From the NCBI GenBank assembly GCA_902535365.1, contig CACATF010000001.1, positions 380,077 to 444,076 of the forward strand: a stretch of 64,000 nucleotides of DNA, given 5' to 3'. The notes beneath the pieces were generated by a model. It saw only the letters and a list, made by a program, of their open reading frames with translations, ran no database searches and was not told the origin of the DNA. Shown here in pieces: positions 19,468 to 30,470 of this stretch; the first letter of the stretch is position 1, and each line of letters opens with the position of its first letter. Source of the stretch: an uncultured SAR86 cluster bacterium (GTDB lineage: Bacteria > Pseudomonadota > Gammaproteobacteria > Magnimaribacterales > TMED112). The position numbers and the translations under genes were made by a program.

Positions 19468-22400
19468 TATTTATTATTTTTATTAAGTAGGTCTATATTA
19501 CCACCTGTCGCCATGACATTGTCAGTAAATGTTTTTTCAGTCACAAAACTATGCAAGTAATTTGGTCCGCCTGCTTTTGGTCCAGTACCACTTAAACCTT
19601 GTCCACCAAATGGCTGCACGCCAACTACTGCTCCAACAATATCTCTGTTAAGGTAAAAATTTCCTATGTTTGCCTTCGAAAAAATTTTCTCTGCTTTATC
19701 AGTAATTCGAGAATGCAGTCCCATAGTCAAACCATATCCTACGTTATTTACTTTTTCTATAACCTCTTCAAGCTCCTGATGTTTATATGTTGCAAAATGA
19801 AGGATTGGGCCAAAATTTTCTTCATCAATTTCCGATATATCATTAATTTTGAAAGCTATTGGATTCAAAAAATAACCATTCTTTGAATTGGATTTTACTT
19901 CGATAAACTGATGTGTTTTCTTAAGATTATTAATGTGCATATTTAACTTATCGAGTGATGTCTGATTTATGATTGGACCAATATCTGTGCTCGCATTGTT
20001 TGGATCTCCAATTTCAAGTTCATCCATTGCTTCTTTTAGATAATTCCAATATTCTTGTGCAACTTCCTCCTGAACATAAACGACTCTTAATGCGCTGCAC
20101 CTTTGTCCAGCACTATAGAAAGCAGATCTTACAACATCGTCAATCACCTGCTCTTTAAGTGAAGAAGAATCCACAAACATTACATTTTGACCACCTGTTT
20201 CTGCAATAAGCGTTTTAATTGGTCCATCTGATTCTGCAAGATTCATATTAATTTTTTTAGCTGCTGAAGTTGAGCCAGTAAATGCAACACCACTCAATGC
20301 ATTTATCTTTGTTAATTCATTGCCTGCATCTTTTCCACCAACTACCAAATGCAATGCATCCTTTGGCACCCCACAATCATGGAAAACTTTCACAATTTCT
20401 GATGCAATTAAGGATGTATCCTCAGCCGGCTTAGCAATAACAGTATTTCCAGTAAGCAAAGCTGCTGATACTTGGCCAACAAAAATTGCCATTGGAAAAT
20501 TCCATGGACTAATACATAAAAAAGTTCCTTTTGGTGCATGCCTAAGATAGTTTTTCTCTCCAGATGGACTTTCTAATTCAATATCATTAAAGATTTTTTT
20601 TGCTTGCGCTGAGTAATAATTAATAAAATCTATTGATTCTCTAACTTCAGCATCACAATCCTTTAGAGTTTTGCCAGCCTCATTAGCTAGAAGATAGAAA
20701 AACTTATATTTTTCATCCTCAAAACGATCGGAGATTCTTTTAAAAATTTTTGTTCTTTCATCAAGGCTTGAATGCCTCCAATCATCACTCTCTTTAAAAG
20801 AAATTTCTTTAATATCCTCGTCTGTTAAGAAACTCACATTCCCTATAATTTTATTAGGGTCAAAAGGAGCAGCCACTTTGTTGTCTTCTTTAGAAATTTC
20901 GCTTCCATTAATTACCGAACATGCGTGAAACATATTTGAATCAAACTTTTCCATCTCATTTTTAAGCATTTTTAAATCTTCCATATCACCAAAATCAAAC
21001 CCAATAGAATTATCTCTGTCAGAAAAAATGTTTTTTGGTCGTGGAACATTCTGTAAGTATCTTTCTTTGTCCAAGCTATCTAATGCAACTTTAATTGGGT
21101 TTTCTGTGACTTCAGAAATTGGGACATTCTTATTTAAATATTTATTAACAAATGAGCTGTTAGCTCCGTTTTCAAGTAACCTTCTCACGAGGTAAGGCAG
21201 AAGCTCTTTCTTTGAGCCGACTGGTGCATAAACTCTTGTTAAAGGGAATGAATCATATTCTTTGATTGCATTCCTATAAGTGAGATCACCCATTCCAAAA
21301 ATTCTTTGAAATTCAAATTTATTTTCCTTCCCTTTGTATAATTCCATTATTGCAGCAATCGTATGTGCATTATGTGTTGCAAAGTATGGTCTAAGATTTT
21401 TTGTTTTCGCAATCTTTGCAGCTGTAGCTAAATAGTTAAGGTCTGTGAATGATTTAGATGTGAAAACAGGGAGATCTTTAGAGCCCTTCATCTGATGAAT
21501 TTTTATTTCTTGATCCCAATAAGCACCCTTAACCAACCTCATCATCAATCCATTTCTTTGAGATCCAAGTTCATCAATAAAATCAACAATCACTGGAGCA
21601 CGTTTCCCATAAGCTTGTATAGCTAATCCTAATCCACCCCAGTCTTTTATTTCCTTTCTCTTTGACAGCTCTTCAATAATTTTTAAACTTATCTCAAGCC
21701 TATCTTGTTCTTCAGCATCAATTGTAAGTGCTATGTCTTGGGCTGCTGATTGAACACAAAGCTGGTAAGTTCTTTCGAGCAATTCAGACATTACTCGCTT
21801 CTCTTTCATAGCATCATATCTTGGGTGAATAGCCGAAAGCTTTATAGATATTTCATGGAATGAATTTGATAGCAAAGCATTTTTATCACCAACTTTCCGA
21901 ATCGCATTCTCATAAGCATCATAGAAGAAATCTACATCTGATTGGGTTCTTGCTGCTTCTCCAAGCATATCGAAGGAGCATGGAGTTTTTGACCCAAAAG
22001 CATCCAAAGCTTTTTCAATATCAACACCTGAAACAAATTCTTCACTCAAGATTTCCATCCCTTTTTTTATGGCTTCGCGAAGGATTGGGTCTCCTATTCG
22101 AGATGTAACGCCTTGAATCCAACTTAAAGGATTTGATGTTATGGATTGATCTAGCTCAACCACTTGTTCAGCAACAAACAAACCAAAAGTCGTAGCGTTT
22201 ACAAACAAAGATGGTGAGCTATTAAAATGTTCCAACCATTTCTTACCACCAATCTTTTCTTCAATGATGTCATCACATGTTTGATTATCAGGAATTCTTA
22301 GAAGAGATTCTGCCAAGCACATTAAAGCAATTCCTTCTTGGTTGCTTAATCCATACTCTAAGAAAAAACTGTCTAATCTAGTTTTGTTTCTATCTCTTCT

Positions 22401-22544
22401 GCAGTTTTCAACTATTTTGTGAGACTTTGATTTAATAGTTTCGGCATTGATCCAATCATTTGATTGAATCATATCTTTTACCAATGCCGACTCTTCAGCA
22501 TATTTCAGTTCTTTTAGTTTTTTGTAATAGCCCTGTGAACTCAT
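19467..22544 (-). CDS. putA: Bifunctional proline dehydrogenase / L-glutamate gamma-semialdehyde dehydrogenase
   Basis: PRODH region 'MMRLVKGAYWDQEIK'; ALDH region 'ISPWNFPMAIFVGQVSAALLTGNTVIAKPAE', 'FYSAGQRCSALR'. Confidence 0.97.
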   Translation of the reverse strand: MSSQGYYKKLKELKYAEESALVKDMIQSNDWINAETIKSKSHKIVENCRRDRNKTRLDSFFLEYGLSNQEGIALMCLAESLLRIPDNQTCDDIIEEKIGGKKWLEHFNSSPSLFVNATTFGLFVAEQVVELDQSITSNPLSWIQGVTSRIGDPILREAIKKGMEILSEEFVSGVDIEKALDAFGSKTPCSFDMLGEAARTQSDVDFFYDAYENAIRKVGDKNALLSNSFHEISIKLSAIHPRYDAMKEKRVMSELLERTYQLCVQSAAQDIALTIDAEEQDRLEISLKIIEELSKRKEIKDWGGLGLAIQAYGKRAPVIVDFIDELGSQRNGLMMRLVKGAYWDQEIKIHQMKGSKDLPVFTSKSFTDLNYLATAAKIAKTKNLRPYFATHNAHTIAAIMELYKGKENKFEFQRIFGMGDLTYRNAIKEYDSFPLTRVYAPVGSKKELLPYLVRRLLENGANSSFVNKYLNKNVPISEVTENPIKVALDSLDKERYLQNVPRPKNIFSDRDNSIGFDFGDMEDLKMLKNEMEKFDSNMFHACSVINGSEISKEDNKVAAPFDPNKIIGNVSFLTDEDIKEISFKESDDWRHSSLDERTKIFKRISDRFEDEKYKFFYLLANEAGKTLKDCDAEVRESIDFINYYSAQAKKIFNDIELESPSGEKNYLRHAPKGTFLCISPWNFPMAIFVGQVSAALLTGNTVIAKPAEDTSLIASEIVKVFHDCGVPKDALHLVVGGKDAGNELTKINALSGVAFTGSTSAAKKINMNLAESDGPIKTLIAETGGQNVMFVDSSSLKEQVIDDVVRSAFYSAGQRCSALRVVYVQEEVAQEYWNYLKEAMDELEIGDPNNASTDIGPIINQTSLDKLNMHINNLKKTHQFIEVKSNSKNGYFLNPIAFKINDISEIDEENFGPILHFATYKHQELEEVIEKVNNVGYGLTMGLHSRITDKAEKIFSKANIGNFYLNRDIVGAVVGVQPFGGQGLSGTGPKAGGPNYLHSFVTEKTFTDNVMATGGNIDLLNKNNK

Positions 22545-22589
22545 TTTTCTGAGCTATTTTAACTTTTATTAGCTGGAATTAGGAGGTTT

Positions 22590-23498
22590 TTATGATGCTG
22601 ATTTTGCTTGTTTGAATGATTCTTTGATTAACTCTTTTAACCATATATGTCCTGGATCATTATCGTTAGATTCATGCCAAGATAGAAAGAATTGAGACGG
22701 TGAAACTTCAAAAGGAAGTGTTTTAAATGCCAGTTTATGTTTTTTAGCAAATGATTTAGTTGTTGTTATAACCATATCAGTGCTATTAAGTATTTCAGGG
22801 GTAATTAAGTAGTGTTGAGCTCTCAGAATAACTCTTCTATCAAGCTGAAGTTTTGCTAAGGCATTATCGACTAAAGCACCTCCACGCCTTCTACCTGAAA
22901 TACAGATGTGGTCCAGGTCCAGATACTGCTCAATGCTTAAGTGTTTTTCGGCCGCTAGTTTATGGTCTTTTCTAAAGACGCATACGAATTCATCCTCAAA
23001 TATGAGTTCCTTTTTTATTTCAGAATCTGATGGTGGGAATGGGTCTACTGAAAAACTGACTTCATTTGCAGCAAGATCATGTTGTAGGTTGTCTCTGCTT
23101 GTGTAGTAGCTTGTTAGTTTTACATTAGGAGCAATTTCGTGAACCTTTTTCATCAGGATTGGAAGAACTCTGCCTTCACTAACATCATTCAATGAAAGTC
23201 TAAATGTTCTGCTTGAAACAGCTGGATCAAATGCATCAGGTTTCTCTAAGCTTCTTTGAAGAATAGAAAGGGCATCTCTAACATGAATAATAATATTCTC
23301 AGTCTTAGCTGTTGGCTTAACGCCCTGACCAACTCTAATAAAAAGTTGATCATCAAAATAGTCTCTTAATTTTGAGAGAGCACTACTGACAGCAGGTTGT
23401 GTAATCCCTACTATTTCTCCGGCTTTTGTGAGACTGCCCTCTGTATAAATTGCATTAAAAACAACTAACAGGTTTAAATCCAAGTTATTTAACTTCAT
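22590..23498 (-). CDS. LysR-family transcriptional regulator
   Basis: N-terminal wHTH 'GSLTKAGEIVGITQPAVSSALSKLRDYFDDQLFIR'. Confidence 0.95.
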   Translation of the reverse strand: MKLNNLDLNLLVVFNAIYTEGSLTKAGEIVGITQPAVSSALSKLRDYFDDQLFIRVGQGVKPTAKTENIIIHVRDALSILQRSLEKPDAFDPAVSSRTFRLSLNDVSEGRVLPILMKKVHEIAPNVKLTSYYTSRDNLQHDLAANEVSFSVDPFPPSDSEIKKELIFEDEFVCVFRKDHKLAAEKHLSIEQYLDLDHICISGRRRGGALVDNALAKLQLDRRVILRAQHYLITPEILNSTDMVITTTKSFAKKHKLAFKTLPFEVSPSQFFLSWHESNDNDPGHIWLKELIKESFKQAKSAS

Positions 23499-23511
23499 AT
23501 TCTGGTAATCA

Positions 23512-23532
23512 ATTATACCCCAGGTGTATAAT
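23512..23532. promoter_or_regulatory. Candidate LysR-type operator palindrome in the divergent lysR / acyl-CoA dehydrogenase gap
   Basis: Perfect 7-bp arms ATTATAC-cccaggt-GTATAAT. Confidence 0.5.
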
Positions 23533-23592
23533 ATAAGTAGTATTTATATTACAAAAGTAGACATATAAATATTGCCTTTTCCGGGGGGAATA

Positions 23593-24810
23593 ATGAATTT
23601 TGAAACAACAGAAAAAATAGATTTTTACTTGCCTAAGGTAAAAGCTTTTGTAGAAGATCACGTAATTCCAGTAGAAAAAGAAATACATGCACAAGACAGA
23701 CCTCTGGAAGAAAGGTGGCAGCCACATCCGGAATTGGAACCTCTTAAAGAAGAGGCAAAAAAGCAGGGCTTATGGAATCTATTCTTACCAGATAGCGAGC
23801 TTGGTGCTGGGTTGTCGAATTTTGAATATGCTCACCTTGCTGAGCAAATGGGTAGAACAGCATTTGCTTCAGAAGCAATGAATTGCAGTGCTCCAGATAC
23901 AGGTAATATGGAAGTGTTGGTTAGATATGGTTCTAATGAACAGCAAGATCAATGGTTGAAGCCTCTTCTTAATGGTGAAATTAGGTCTGCTTTTGGAATG
24001 ACTGAACCTGGTGTCGCATCATCTGATGCAACAAATATGGAAGCTAAAGCTGAACTAGTTAATGGCGAATGGGTTATCAATGGAGAAAAGTGGTGGACTT
24101 CTGGAGCAGGCGACCCAAGATGTAAAATTATTATCTTTATGTGTGTTACCAACCCAGATAACGACAGACATAGAAGGCATTCAATGATCCTTGTACCAAT
24201 GGATACACCTGGAGTTGAAGTCCAAAGAATGATGCATGTTTTTGGATACGATGATGCTCCTCATGGCCATGCTCATATCAAATTTAACAACGTAAAAGTT
24301 CCTTATGAAAATGTAATCTTAGGGGAAGGTAGAGGTTTTGAAATAGCTCAAGGTAGACTTGGGCCTGGTCGAATTCATCATTGTATGAGAGCCATTGGTG
24401 CTGCTGAAGTTGCTCTAGAAATGATGTGCGATCGAGGTATGAAAAGAACAGCCTTCGGTCAAGAGTTAGTAAGGCTAGGTGGCAATTATGATGTAATTGC
24501 TAACTCCAGAATAGAAATCAATCAAGCACGACTGCTAACTTTACAGGCTGCTTGGATGATGGATAAGTATGGTAATAAACATGCAGCAAGTGAAATTGCA
24601 CAAATAAAAGTAGTTGCTCCAAATGTTGCATGCGATGTTATCGATAGAGCAATACAAATGCATGGCGGCGGTGGAGTATCACAAGACTTTCCGTTAGCTA
24701 AAATGTATTCCTTTATGCGTTGTTTGCGACTAGCTGATGGTCCAGATGAGGTCCATAGAAGGAGCGTTGCTAGAATTGAGTTGGCCAAACAATTTTCCAA
24801 CGATAAATGA
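23593..24810 (+). CDS. Acyl-CoA dehydrogenase (ORF track begins at 23572; 23593 is a better start after a GGGGGG run)
   Basis: '[18 protein letters not shown]', 'WWTSGAG', '[18 protein letters not shown]'. Confidence 0.94.
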   Translation: MNFETTEKIDFYLPKVKAFVEDHVIPVEKEIHAQDRPLEERWQPHPELEPLKEEAKKQGLWNLFLPDSELGAGLSNFEYAHLAEQMGRTAFASEAMNCSAPDTGNMEVLVRYGSNEQQDQWLKPLLNGEIRSAFGMTEPGVASSDATNMEAKAELVNGEWVINGEKWWTSGAGDPRCKIIIFMCVTNPDNDRHRRHSMILVPMDTPGVEVQRMMHVFGYDDAPHGHAHIKFNNVKVPYENVILGEGRGFEIAQGRLGPGRIHHCMRAIGAAEVALEMMCDRGMKRTAFGQELVRLGGNYDVIANSRIEINQARLLTLQAAWMMDKYGNKHAASEIAQIKVVAPNVACDVIDRAIQMHGGGGVSQDFPLAKMYSFMRCLRLADGPDEVHRRSVARIELAKQFSNDK

Positions 24811-24871
24811 ATAAGGTAGCTAGACTCACAGGATCTAGACACCCAATAATCCAAACGCCAATGGCAAAATT

Positions 24872-25963
24872 ATGGAAGTTTTAAGAACCCCAGATTCGTG
24901 TTTTAAGGATTTAAAGGAATACCCATACAAGCCTGTTTATACCAATGTAAAGACATCAGATGGCACCTTGCTAAGAATTCATCACATAGATGAGGGGCCA
25001 AAGGATGGGCCCATATTGCTTGCGATGCATGGGCAACCAGTATGGAGTTATTTATACATACGAATGATACCTTTTCTGACAAACGCTGGTATTAGAGTCA
25101 TCGCTCCTGATCTAGTTGGGTATGGTAAATCTGATAAACCAGCTGCTCGAGAAGATTACTCCTATCAAAATCAGGTTGATTGGATGGGAGCTTGGTTAAA
25201 ACAAAATGATTTTAAAGATCTAACATTTTTTGGACAAGATTGGGGAGGTTTGATTGGTTTGCGCATGGTGGCAGCTGATCCAGACCGTTTTCTTAGAGTA
25301 GCAGTTGGAAATACAGGCTTACCTTACAATCCAGATGTTGATCAGGAAGTAATAGAAAAGGTTCACACATTTAGAGCAAGCAAAAAAAAGTATTCAATAT
25401 TTAAAATGTGGGAAGAAGTGTCAAAGATGGATAAGAAAAGCCTAAGTCTTGAAAAGGGTGTGAAAACACATCCAGCTTTAAAGTTTATGTGGTGGCAGAA
25501 ATGGACATGGGACACTAATGATCCAGCCTTTGGGTTGGTTAATTCAATGCAGATGGAGCGAGGTTCATATATCGGTAGATTAATTTATTATTTCTTTCAA
25601 AGAATGGGCCTTAGTAAAATAGCTCCCTTCAAAACAGATTTAATTAAGGCATATGAAGCGCCTTTCCCAAATCCAAGTTATAAAATGGGACCCAGAGCCA
25701 TGCCAAGCCAAGTGCCAATAATTCCTGATAAGTCTTTAGAAGCACAAAGAGTAGCTCGAGAGTTCTTTAAGACATCTGACAAACCATTTTTATCGGTATT
25801 TGCAGGCAATGATCCAGTGACTAATGGTATTGAAAAGGATGTTTTAAGAATGGCACCCAATGCTATTAGTGCAGAAAAAATTGGTGGCGGCCATTTTTTT
25901 CAATGGACCAAAGCTGAAAAACTATCAAATATTCTTATACAATTTATTAAGGAAGGAAAATGA
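24872..25963 (+). CDS. Haloalkane dehalogenase-like alpha/beta hydrolase
   Basis: 'HGQPVWSYLYIRMIPF', nucleophile elbow 'FGQDWGGLIGLRM', 'APDLVGYGKSDKP', C-terminal 'GGGHFFQW'. Confidence 0.83.
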   Translation: MEVLRTPDSCFKDLKEYPYKPVYTNVKTSDGTLLRIHHIDEGPKDGPILLAMHGQPVWSYLYIRMIPFLTNAGIRVIAPDLVGYGKSDKPAAREDYSYQNQVDWMGAWLKQNDFKDLTFFGQDWGGLIGLRMVAADPDRFLRVAVGNTGLPYNPDVDQEVIEKVHTFRASKKKYSIFKMWEEVSKMDKKSLSLEKGVKTHPALKFMWWQKWTWDTNDPAFGLVNSMQMERGSYIGRLIYYFFQRMGLSKIAPFKTDLIKAYEAPFPNPSYKMGPRAMPSQVPIIPDKSLEAQRVAREFFKTSDKPFLSVFAGNDPVTNGIEKDVLRMAPNAISAEKIGGGHFFQWTKAEKLSNILIQFIKEGK

Positions 25964-26367
25964 TAGTAACAAACCTACAAAGACCAAGTGAAGATCAAAT
26001 GAAAATGTTTTTGGAGTTTCCAGATAATGCTCCAATCAAGATGGTCAACCTTTTAAAATTTAAAATTAAGGCAGAATACGCAGATGGTAGGTCTACTGAT
26101 CTTTCAGGTAAAGAAGCGTATGCAATTTATGCTCAAGAAGTACAGGAGCATCTTAAAAAAGTAGGCGCAAAGCTAACCTTCTCAGCAAAAGTCAAAGATC
26201 TACTCATTGGTGAGGTAGAGGATTTATGGGATAGTGTTGCCATTGCTGAGTACCCCAATAAAAGTGCAATGATCAATATGTTTATGAGTCCTGAATATCT
26301 GGAAAGCGAAAAACACAGAAGTGCTGGTCTTGAAGGCCAATTAAATATCATTACGCAAGATGAATAA
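25960..26367 (+). CDS. DUF1330-like protein
   Basis: 'MVNLLKFK...EAYAIYAQEVQEHLKKVGAKLTFSAKV...VAIAEYPNKSAMINMFMSPEY'. Confidence 0.75.
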   Translation: MIVTNLQRPSEDQMKMFLEFPDNAPIKMVNLLKFKIKAEYADGRSTDLSGKEAYAIYAQEVQEHLKKVGAKLTFSAKVKDLLIGEVEDLWDSVAIAEYPNKSAMINMFMSPEYLESEKHRSAGLEGQLNIITQDE

Positions 26368-26815
26368 ATTATTTCCTGATGTTGCAGATAACAATTACAT
26401 GGGCGCTAAGTCCGCTTACTACTTTTTCATCCTATGGATGTTATTAAATACTTGGCGTAGTTTTGTGCATTTCACTGCTGAAGATGCCGGGCTTAATTCC
26501 ATTGCAAATTTAATAATTTTTGAAGGCACTCCAGATCCCAATCAAGTAATTTATCTATTTGGTTCACTCTGGGGAGAGGTCCAGGTTCTTTTATGTTTGG
26601 TAAGTTGGGTAATTTTAGTGAAATATAGAAGCTTACTATCTTTCATGTATCTTATCTGGCTGTTGGAGTGGGTCTTGCGCATCACACTCATATCATCATG
26701 GCATGGTCTTGATGATAGTTATAGAACAGCACCGACTCCTGGAGCAGTTTATGCGCCATACATTGCAGGATTGTTAGCAGTATTTTTTGCACTATCTTTA
26801 AAAAAAATTAAATGA
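26360..26815 (+). CDS. Membrane protein of unknown function
   Basis: Multiple hydrophobic segments; overlaps neighbours in operon. Confidence 0.6.
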   Translation: MNKLFPDVADNNYMGAKSAYYFFILWMLLNTWRSFVHFTAEDAGLNSIANLIIFEGTPDPNQVIYLFGSLWGEVQVLLCLVSWVILVKYRSLLSFMYLIWLLEWVLRITLISSWHGLDDSYRTAPTPGAVYAPYIAGLLAVFFALSLKKIK

Positions 26816-27906
26816 AGTATTTAAAGCTATTATTTCTCAGTCTTGGTGTTGTGACCTTGCTGGTTTTTATTTCCTTACAATTTCCTTCTGTAAAAAAAGA
26901 AATATACAAAACTCTTTTTAAGGCAACTGTTAATAATTCCATGAGCGTATGGGAGGATAATAACTCTCTTAAAGCAACAGTATGTGGTTCTGGAACTCCA
27001 TTGAGAACAAAAAACGTAGCTCAGTCATGCATTATGGTTGAAGCTGGGAATGATCTATACATAGTTGACGTTGGAGATGGTAGTGTTGCTAATATTCAAC
27101 GTTGGGGCATTAATCTTAGCAATCTCAAAGCGGCTTTAATTACGCATTTGCATTCTGACCATATTGCAGATTTACCTGACTTAAACTTACTGAGCTGGGT
27201 AAATAGATCAAGAGAACAAAATTTAACTATATTTGGGCCAGAGGGCATCGAAACAACAATCAAAGGATTCAACCAAGCTTATGTCTTAGATCATAAATTC
27301 CGAAATGAACACCATGGTGATGAGCAAGCTCCTTTAGGTGTGGATGAAATGGTTGCAAATACGATTGATGGCGAAGGCGTTATACTTAGCGATAATGGTT
27401 TAACAGTCACAGCTTTTTTAGTTGAGCATGATCCAGTTACACCGGCATATGGATATAGGTTTGATTACAAAGGTCGATCAATTGTAATAAGCGGTGACAC
27501 AGCATACAGCACTAACCTGATTAATTTTGCAAAGGATGTTGATCTTTTGTTTCACGATGCCATCTCATACGAGATGACAGATATTAACACTGAAGCAATG
27601 AACAGTTTTTATGAAACTACCAATAACGATTTTTATCGATTTGGTGCCGATTTATTTCAGCATATTGAAGATTACCATACTCCCTTTGAAGAGGTGGCTA
27701 TTGTTGCGAAACAGAGCAATGCAAAGAAGCTCATTTTCTACCATGTCATTCCAACACCAACAAAACCTATTGATGGATTAATGAAAAATATCATGACTGA
27801 GAAGGTCGATCAGCATCACAAGGATTGGCTCTTTGCCGAAGAAGGATTAACTATAGAGCTACCTCTTAATAGTGATGAAATAGTTATGTCTAACTTCGAT
27901 GCATAA
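26812..27906 (+). CDS. MBL-fold metallohydrolase (RNase Z/arylsulfatase-like), N-terminal TM
   Basis: 'LITHLHSDHIADLPDL' and 'VISGDTAYSTNLI'. Confidence 0.87.
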   Translation: MKYLKLLFLSLGVVTLLVFISLQFPSVKKEIYKTLFKATVNNSMSVWEDNNSLKATVCGSGTPLRTKNVAQSCIMVEAGNDLYIVDVGDGSVANIQRWGINLSNLKAALITHLHSDHIADLPDLNLLSWVNRSREQNLTIFGPEGIETTIKGFNQAYVLDHKFRNEHHGDEQAPLGVDEMVANTIDGEGVILSDNGLTVTAFLVEHDPVTPAYGYRFDYKGRSIVISGDTAYSTNLINFAKDVDLLFHDAISYEMTDINTEAMNSFYETTNNDFYRFGADLFQHIEDYHTPFEEVAIVAKQSNAKKLIFYHVIPTPTKPIDGLMKNIMTEKVDQHHKDWLFAEEGLTIELPLNSDEIVMSNFDA

Positions 27907-27965
27907 ATCTTGGTTTTATATCTATTTGTGCTAATCTAATCATCCACTAATTAAAGGAAGGGCAA

Positions 27966-30413
27966 ATGAAAATTTCAAAATCAATTTTATTTTTTACAAC
28001 ATTATTTTTTATTAACCTTAATGCTCAAGATATTCCACCAGAAGTCTTAGAGAGAATGCCAGCCGAGATGAAAGAAAAAATTCTGGCTGAAAAAGAGGAG
28101 AAATCAAAAGATTACGAAACTGTACAAGAATTTCTCGATGACGGTGAGTACGAAACTAATGATGGGTTTATGACACTGCATAAAAACGTTGAAGACGATG
28201 AATATTTTTTACAGCTTGATAAAAATGACCTTGAAAAAGAATTTATCTATTTCGCTTATGTATTAAATGCACCACAAGCTGCTGGTGTGAGAGGTGGAGC
28301 CATAGGTCAAGGTGCTGTTTTAGAGTTCCGAAGATTCAAGGATGAAATAGCACTTTTCAAAAAGAATACCAATTTTTCAAACGAGACTGATAATAACATT
28401 GGAAAAGCCGACCTAACTAACATTATGGAAGCTTTCTTAGATTCATTTGAAGTTGTTGTTGAAGAGGGTGAAAGTATTGTTATCTCAGTAAGCGACCTCT
28501 TTTTATCAGAAACTTTAACTTCTGTATCACCTAACCTTCCAAGGGAATATAGAGATTTTGTTGATCTAGATCTAGGCAGGCTTGATGACGATAAAACGTT
28601 TATTAATCAAGTTAGAAACTATCCAAAAAATACTGCTGTTGAGGTTACTTTTGGTTTTTCTAACCCAAAACCAAACCAAAGGAACGCTGTTTACGCTGTT
28701 GCAGACGCAAGATTTACTTCTATAGTAGCTAGGCATTTATTTGTAGAAATGCCTGATGATCAGTTCAATACAAGAGTTGCTGATCAAAGGGTAGGGTATT
28801 TTTCACAAAGAGTTACTGACCTATCAACTTATGATAATTATCCACAAAGAGATTTAATTAATAAGTGGAGATTAATTAAAAAAGATCCAGAAGCAGAGCT
28901 ATCTGAACCAGTAAATCCAATTGTTTTCTGGGTTGAAAAATCAACACCAGAGGAGATTAAGCCCATGGTAGTTAAAGGCATAGAGGCATGGAATTTGGCT
29001 TTTGAGCGAGCTGGGTTTAAAAATGCCATTGTGGCTAAGATACAACCGGATGATGCCGATTGGGATGCAGGCGATATTCAATACAATGTTGTTAGATGGT
29101 CATCATCGCCAAGACCAGCGTTTTCAGGCTATGGTCCAAGTATTGGAAATCCAAGAACTGGTGAATTAATAGCTGCAGACATAGTACAAGAATTTAACGC
29201 GATCAAAAGAGGCTATAACTACAGAAAGCTTTGGGGCTGGACCCCTGAAAATGATCCACTTGAGCAGTGGATAATAAGTCTGACAATACATGAAGTCGGC
29301 CACACTATAGGATTACGACATAACTTCAGTGCCAGTTATTTGTATGGTCCTAGAGAAGTGCATGATAAAAATATCACTGGCAATACAACGATTTCTTCAA
29401 TTATGGATTATGACCCAATCAATATTGCACCACCAGGCTTGGAGCAAGGAAATTACTTTCCAACAGAACCTGGTGAATATGATAGATGGGCTGTTGAGTT
29501 TGCCTACAAACCAAACTTAACAGATGAAGAGAGAGCGGAGCTGCTAGCTTTATCGGTATTGCCTGCATACAGATATGGTACTGATGGTGATGCTATGGGT
29601 ACGCCAGGCAGAAATATAGACCCAAGAACCAGAAGAGGTGATATGTCTAATGATGTTGTGACATACACAGCCGATAGATTCATTACATTGGATAATAAAA
29701 TAGCTGAACTGCCTGAAATTTATAATGATGAGGGTGAAACAAAAAACGATTTCACTAATTCTTTCTATAGTCTTGTAAGTGATAAAGGCAGATTTATGGA
29801 TATTGTTGCAGGCCAAGTTGGTGGCGTTTATGTAACAAGGCTTGTTAATGGGCAAGACGATGTCAACGCGTACGAACCAGTGCCGTATGAAAAACAAAAA
29901 GCCGCAATGGACCTAATTACTTCTAAGTTTCTCGCAAATGGAGTTTGGGATTTCGATCCAAAAATTATAAAGAACTTACAAAGAGAGAAAAGAGCAACAG
30001 GCTACGGTGGCGGTGGCAATGAAGATCCACAGTTACATGAGTATGTTTTAAGAATGCAAACAAGGGTGCTCGCTTCACTATTGCATCCTGCTGTTATGAC
30101 AAGACTAGTAGACTCATCAGAATATGGAAATACTTATCTTCCAGATGAGGTGTTAAGTGACTTGTTTAACGGTATGTTTGTAGCTGGAGAAACTCCAGAT
30201 ACGTACAAAAGGAACCTTCAGTCATTTTATGTTGATGCTTTAATCAGTGTTTTTGATGATAAGAGTGAATATGATGATATTGCTAAAGCTGCAGTATTTG
30301 CCTCTTTACAAGAAATTAATAAGTTCACCAAAACTAATTCCAGAAAGCCTGATGTTAAAAATCACTATCTGTATTTAAATTGGAAAGTTGATAGTTTCTT
30401 TGAAGATTATTGA
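27966..30413 (+). CDS. Secreted zinc-dependent metalloprotease (DUF4953/DUF5117-like)
   Basis: 'LTIHEVGHTIGLRHNFSAS' HExxHxxGxxH motif; signal peptide. Confidence 0.88.
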   Translation: MKISKSILFFTTLFFINLNAQDIPPEVLERMPAEMKEKILAEKEEKSKDYETVQEFLDDGEYETNDGFMTLHKNVEDDEYFLQLDKNDLEKEFIYFAYVLNAPQAAGVRGGAIGQGAVLEFRRFKDEIALFKKNTNFSNETDNNIGKADLTNIMEAFLDSFEVVVEEGESIVISVSDLFLSETLTSVSPNLPREYRDFVDLDLGRLDDDKTFINQVRNYPKNTAVEVTFGFSNPKPNQRNAVYAVADARFTSIVARHLFVEMPDDQFNTRVADQRVGYFSQRVTDLSTYDNYPQRDLINKWRLIKKDPEAELSEPVNPIVFWVEKSTPEEIKPMVVKGIEAWNLAFERAGFKNAIVAKIQPDDADWDAGDIQYNVVRWSSSPRPAFSGYGPSIGNPRTGELIAADIVQEFNAIKRGYNYRKLWGWTPENDPLEQWIISLTIHEVGHTIGLRHNFSASYLYGPREVHDKNITGNTTISSIMDYDPINIAPPGLEQGNYFPTEPGEYDRWAVEFAYKPNLTDEERAELLALSVLPAYRYGTDGDAMGTPGRNIDPRTRRGDMSNDVVTYTADRFITLDNKIAELPEIYNDEGETKNDFTNSFYSLVSDKGRFMDIVAGQVGGVYVTRLVNGQDDVNAYEPVPYEKQKAAMDLITSKFLANGVWDFDPKIIKNLQREKRATGYGGGGNEDPQLHEYVLRMQTRVLASLLHPAVMTRLVDSSEYGNTYLPDEVLSDLFNGMFVAGETPDTYKRNLQSFYVDALISVFDDKSEYDDIAKAAVFASLQEINKFTKTNSRKPDVKNHYLYLNWKVDSFFEDY

Positions 30414-30439
30414 TCTTTAACTTAGATATTAATTTTGTG

Positions 30440-30470
30440 AAATGGCGGTCTTTAAAAGGCCGCCATTTTA
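30440..30470. terminator. Bidirectional intrinsic terminator between convergent genes
   Basis: AAATGGCGGTC-tttaaaa-GGCCGCCATTT hairpin; A/T-rich on both sides; overlaps the stop of the minus-strand gene. Confidence 0.7.
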
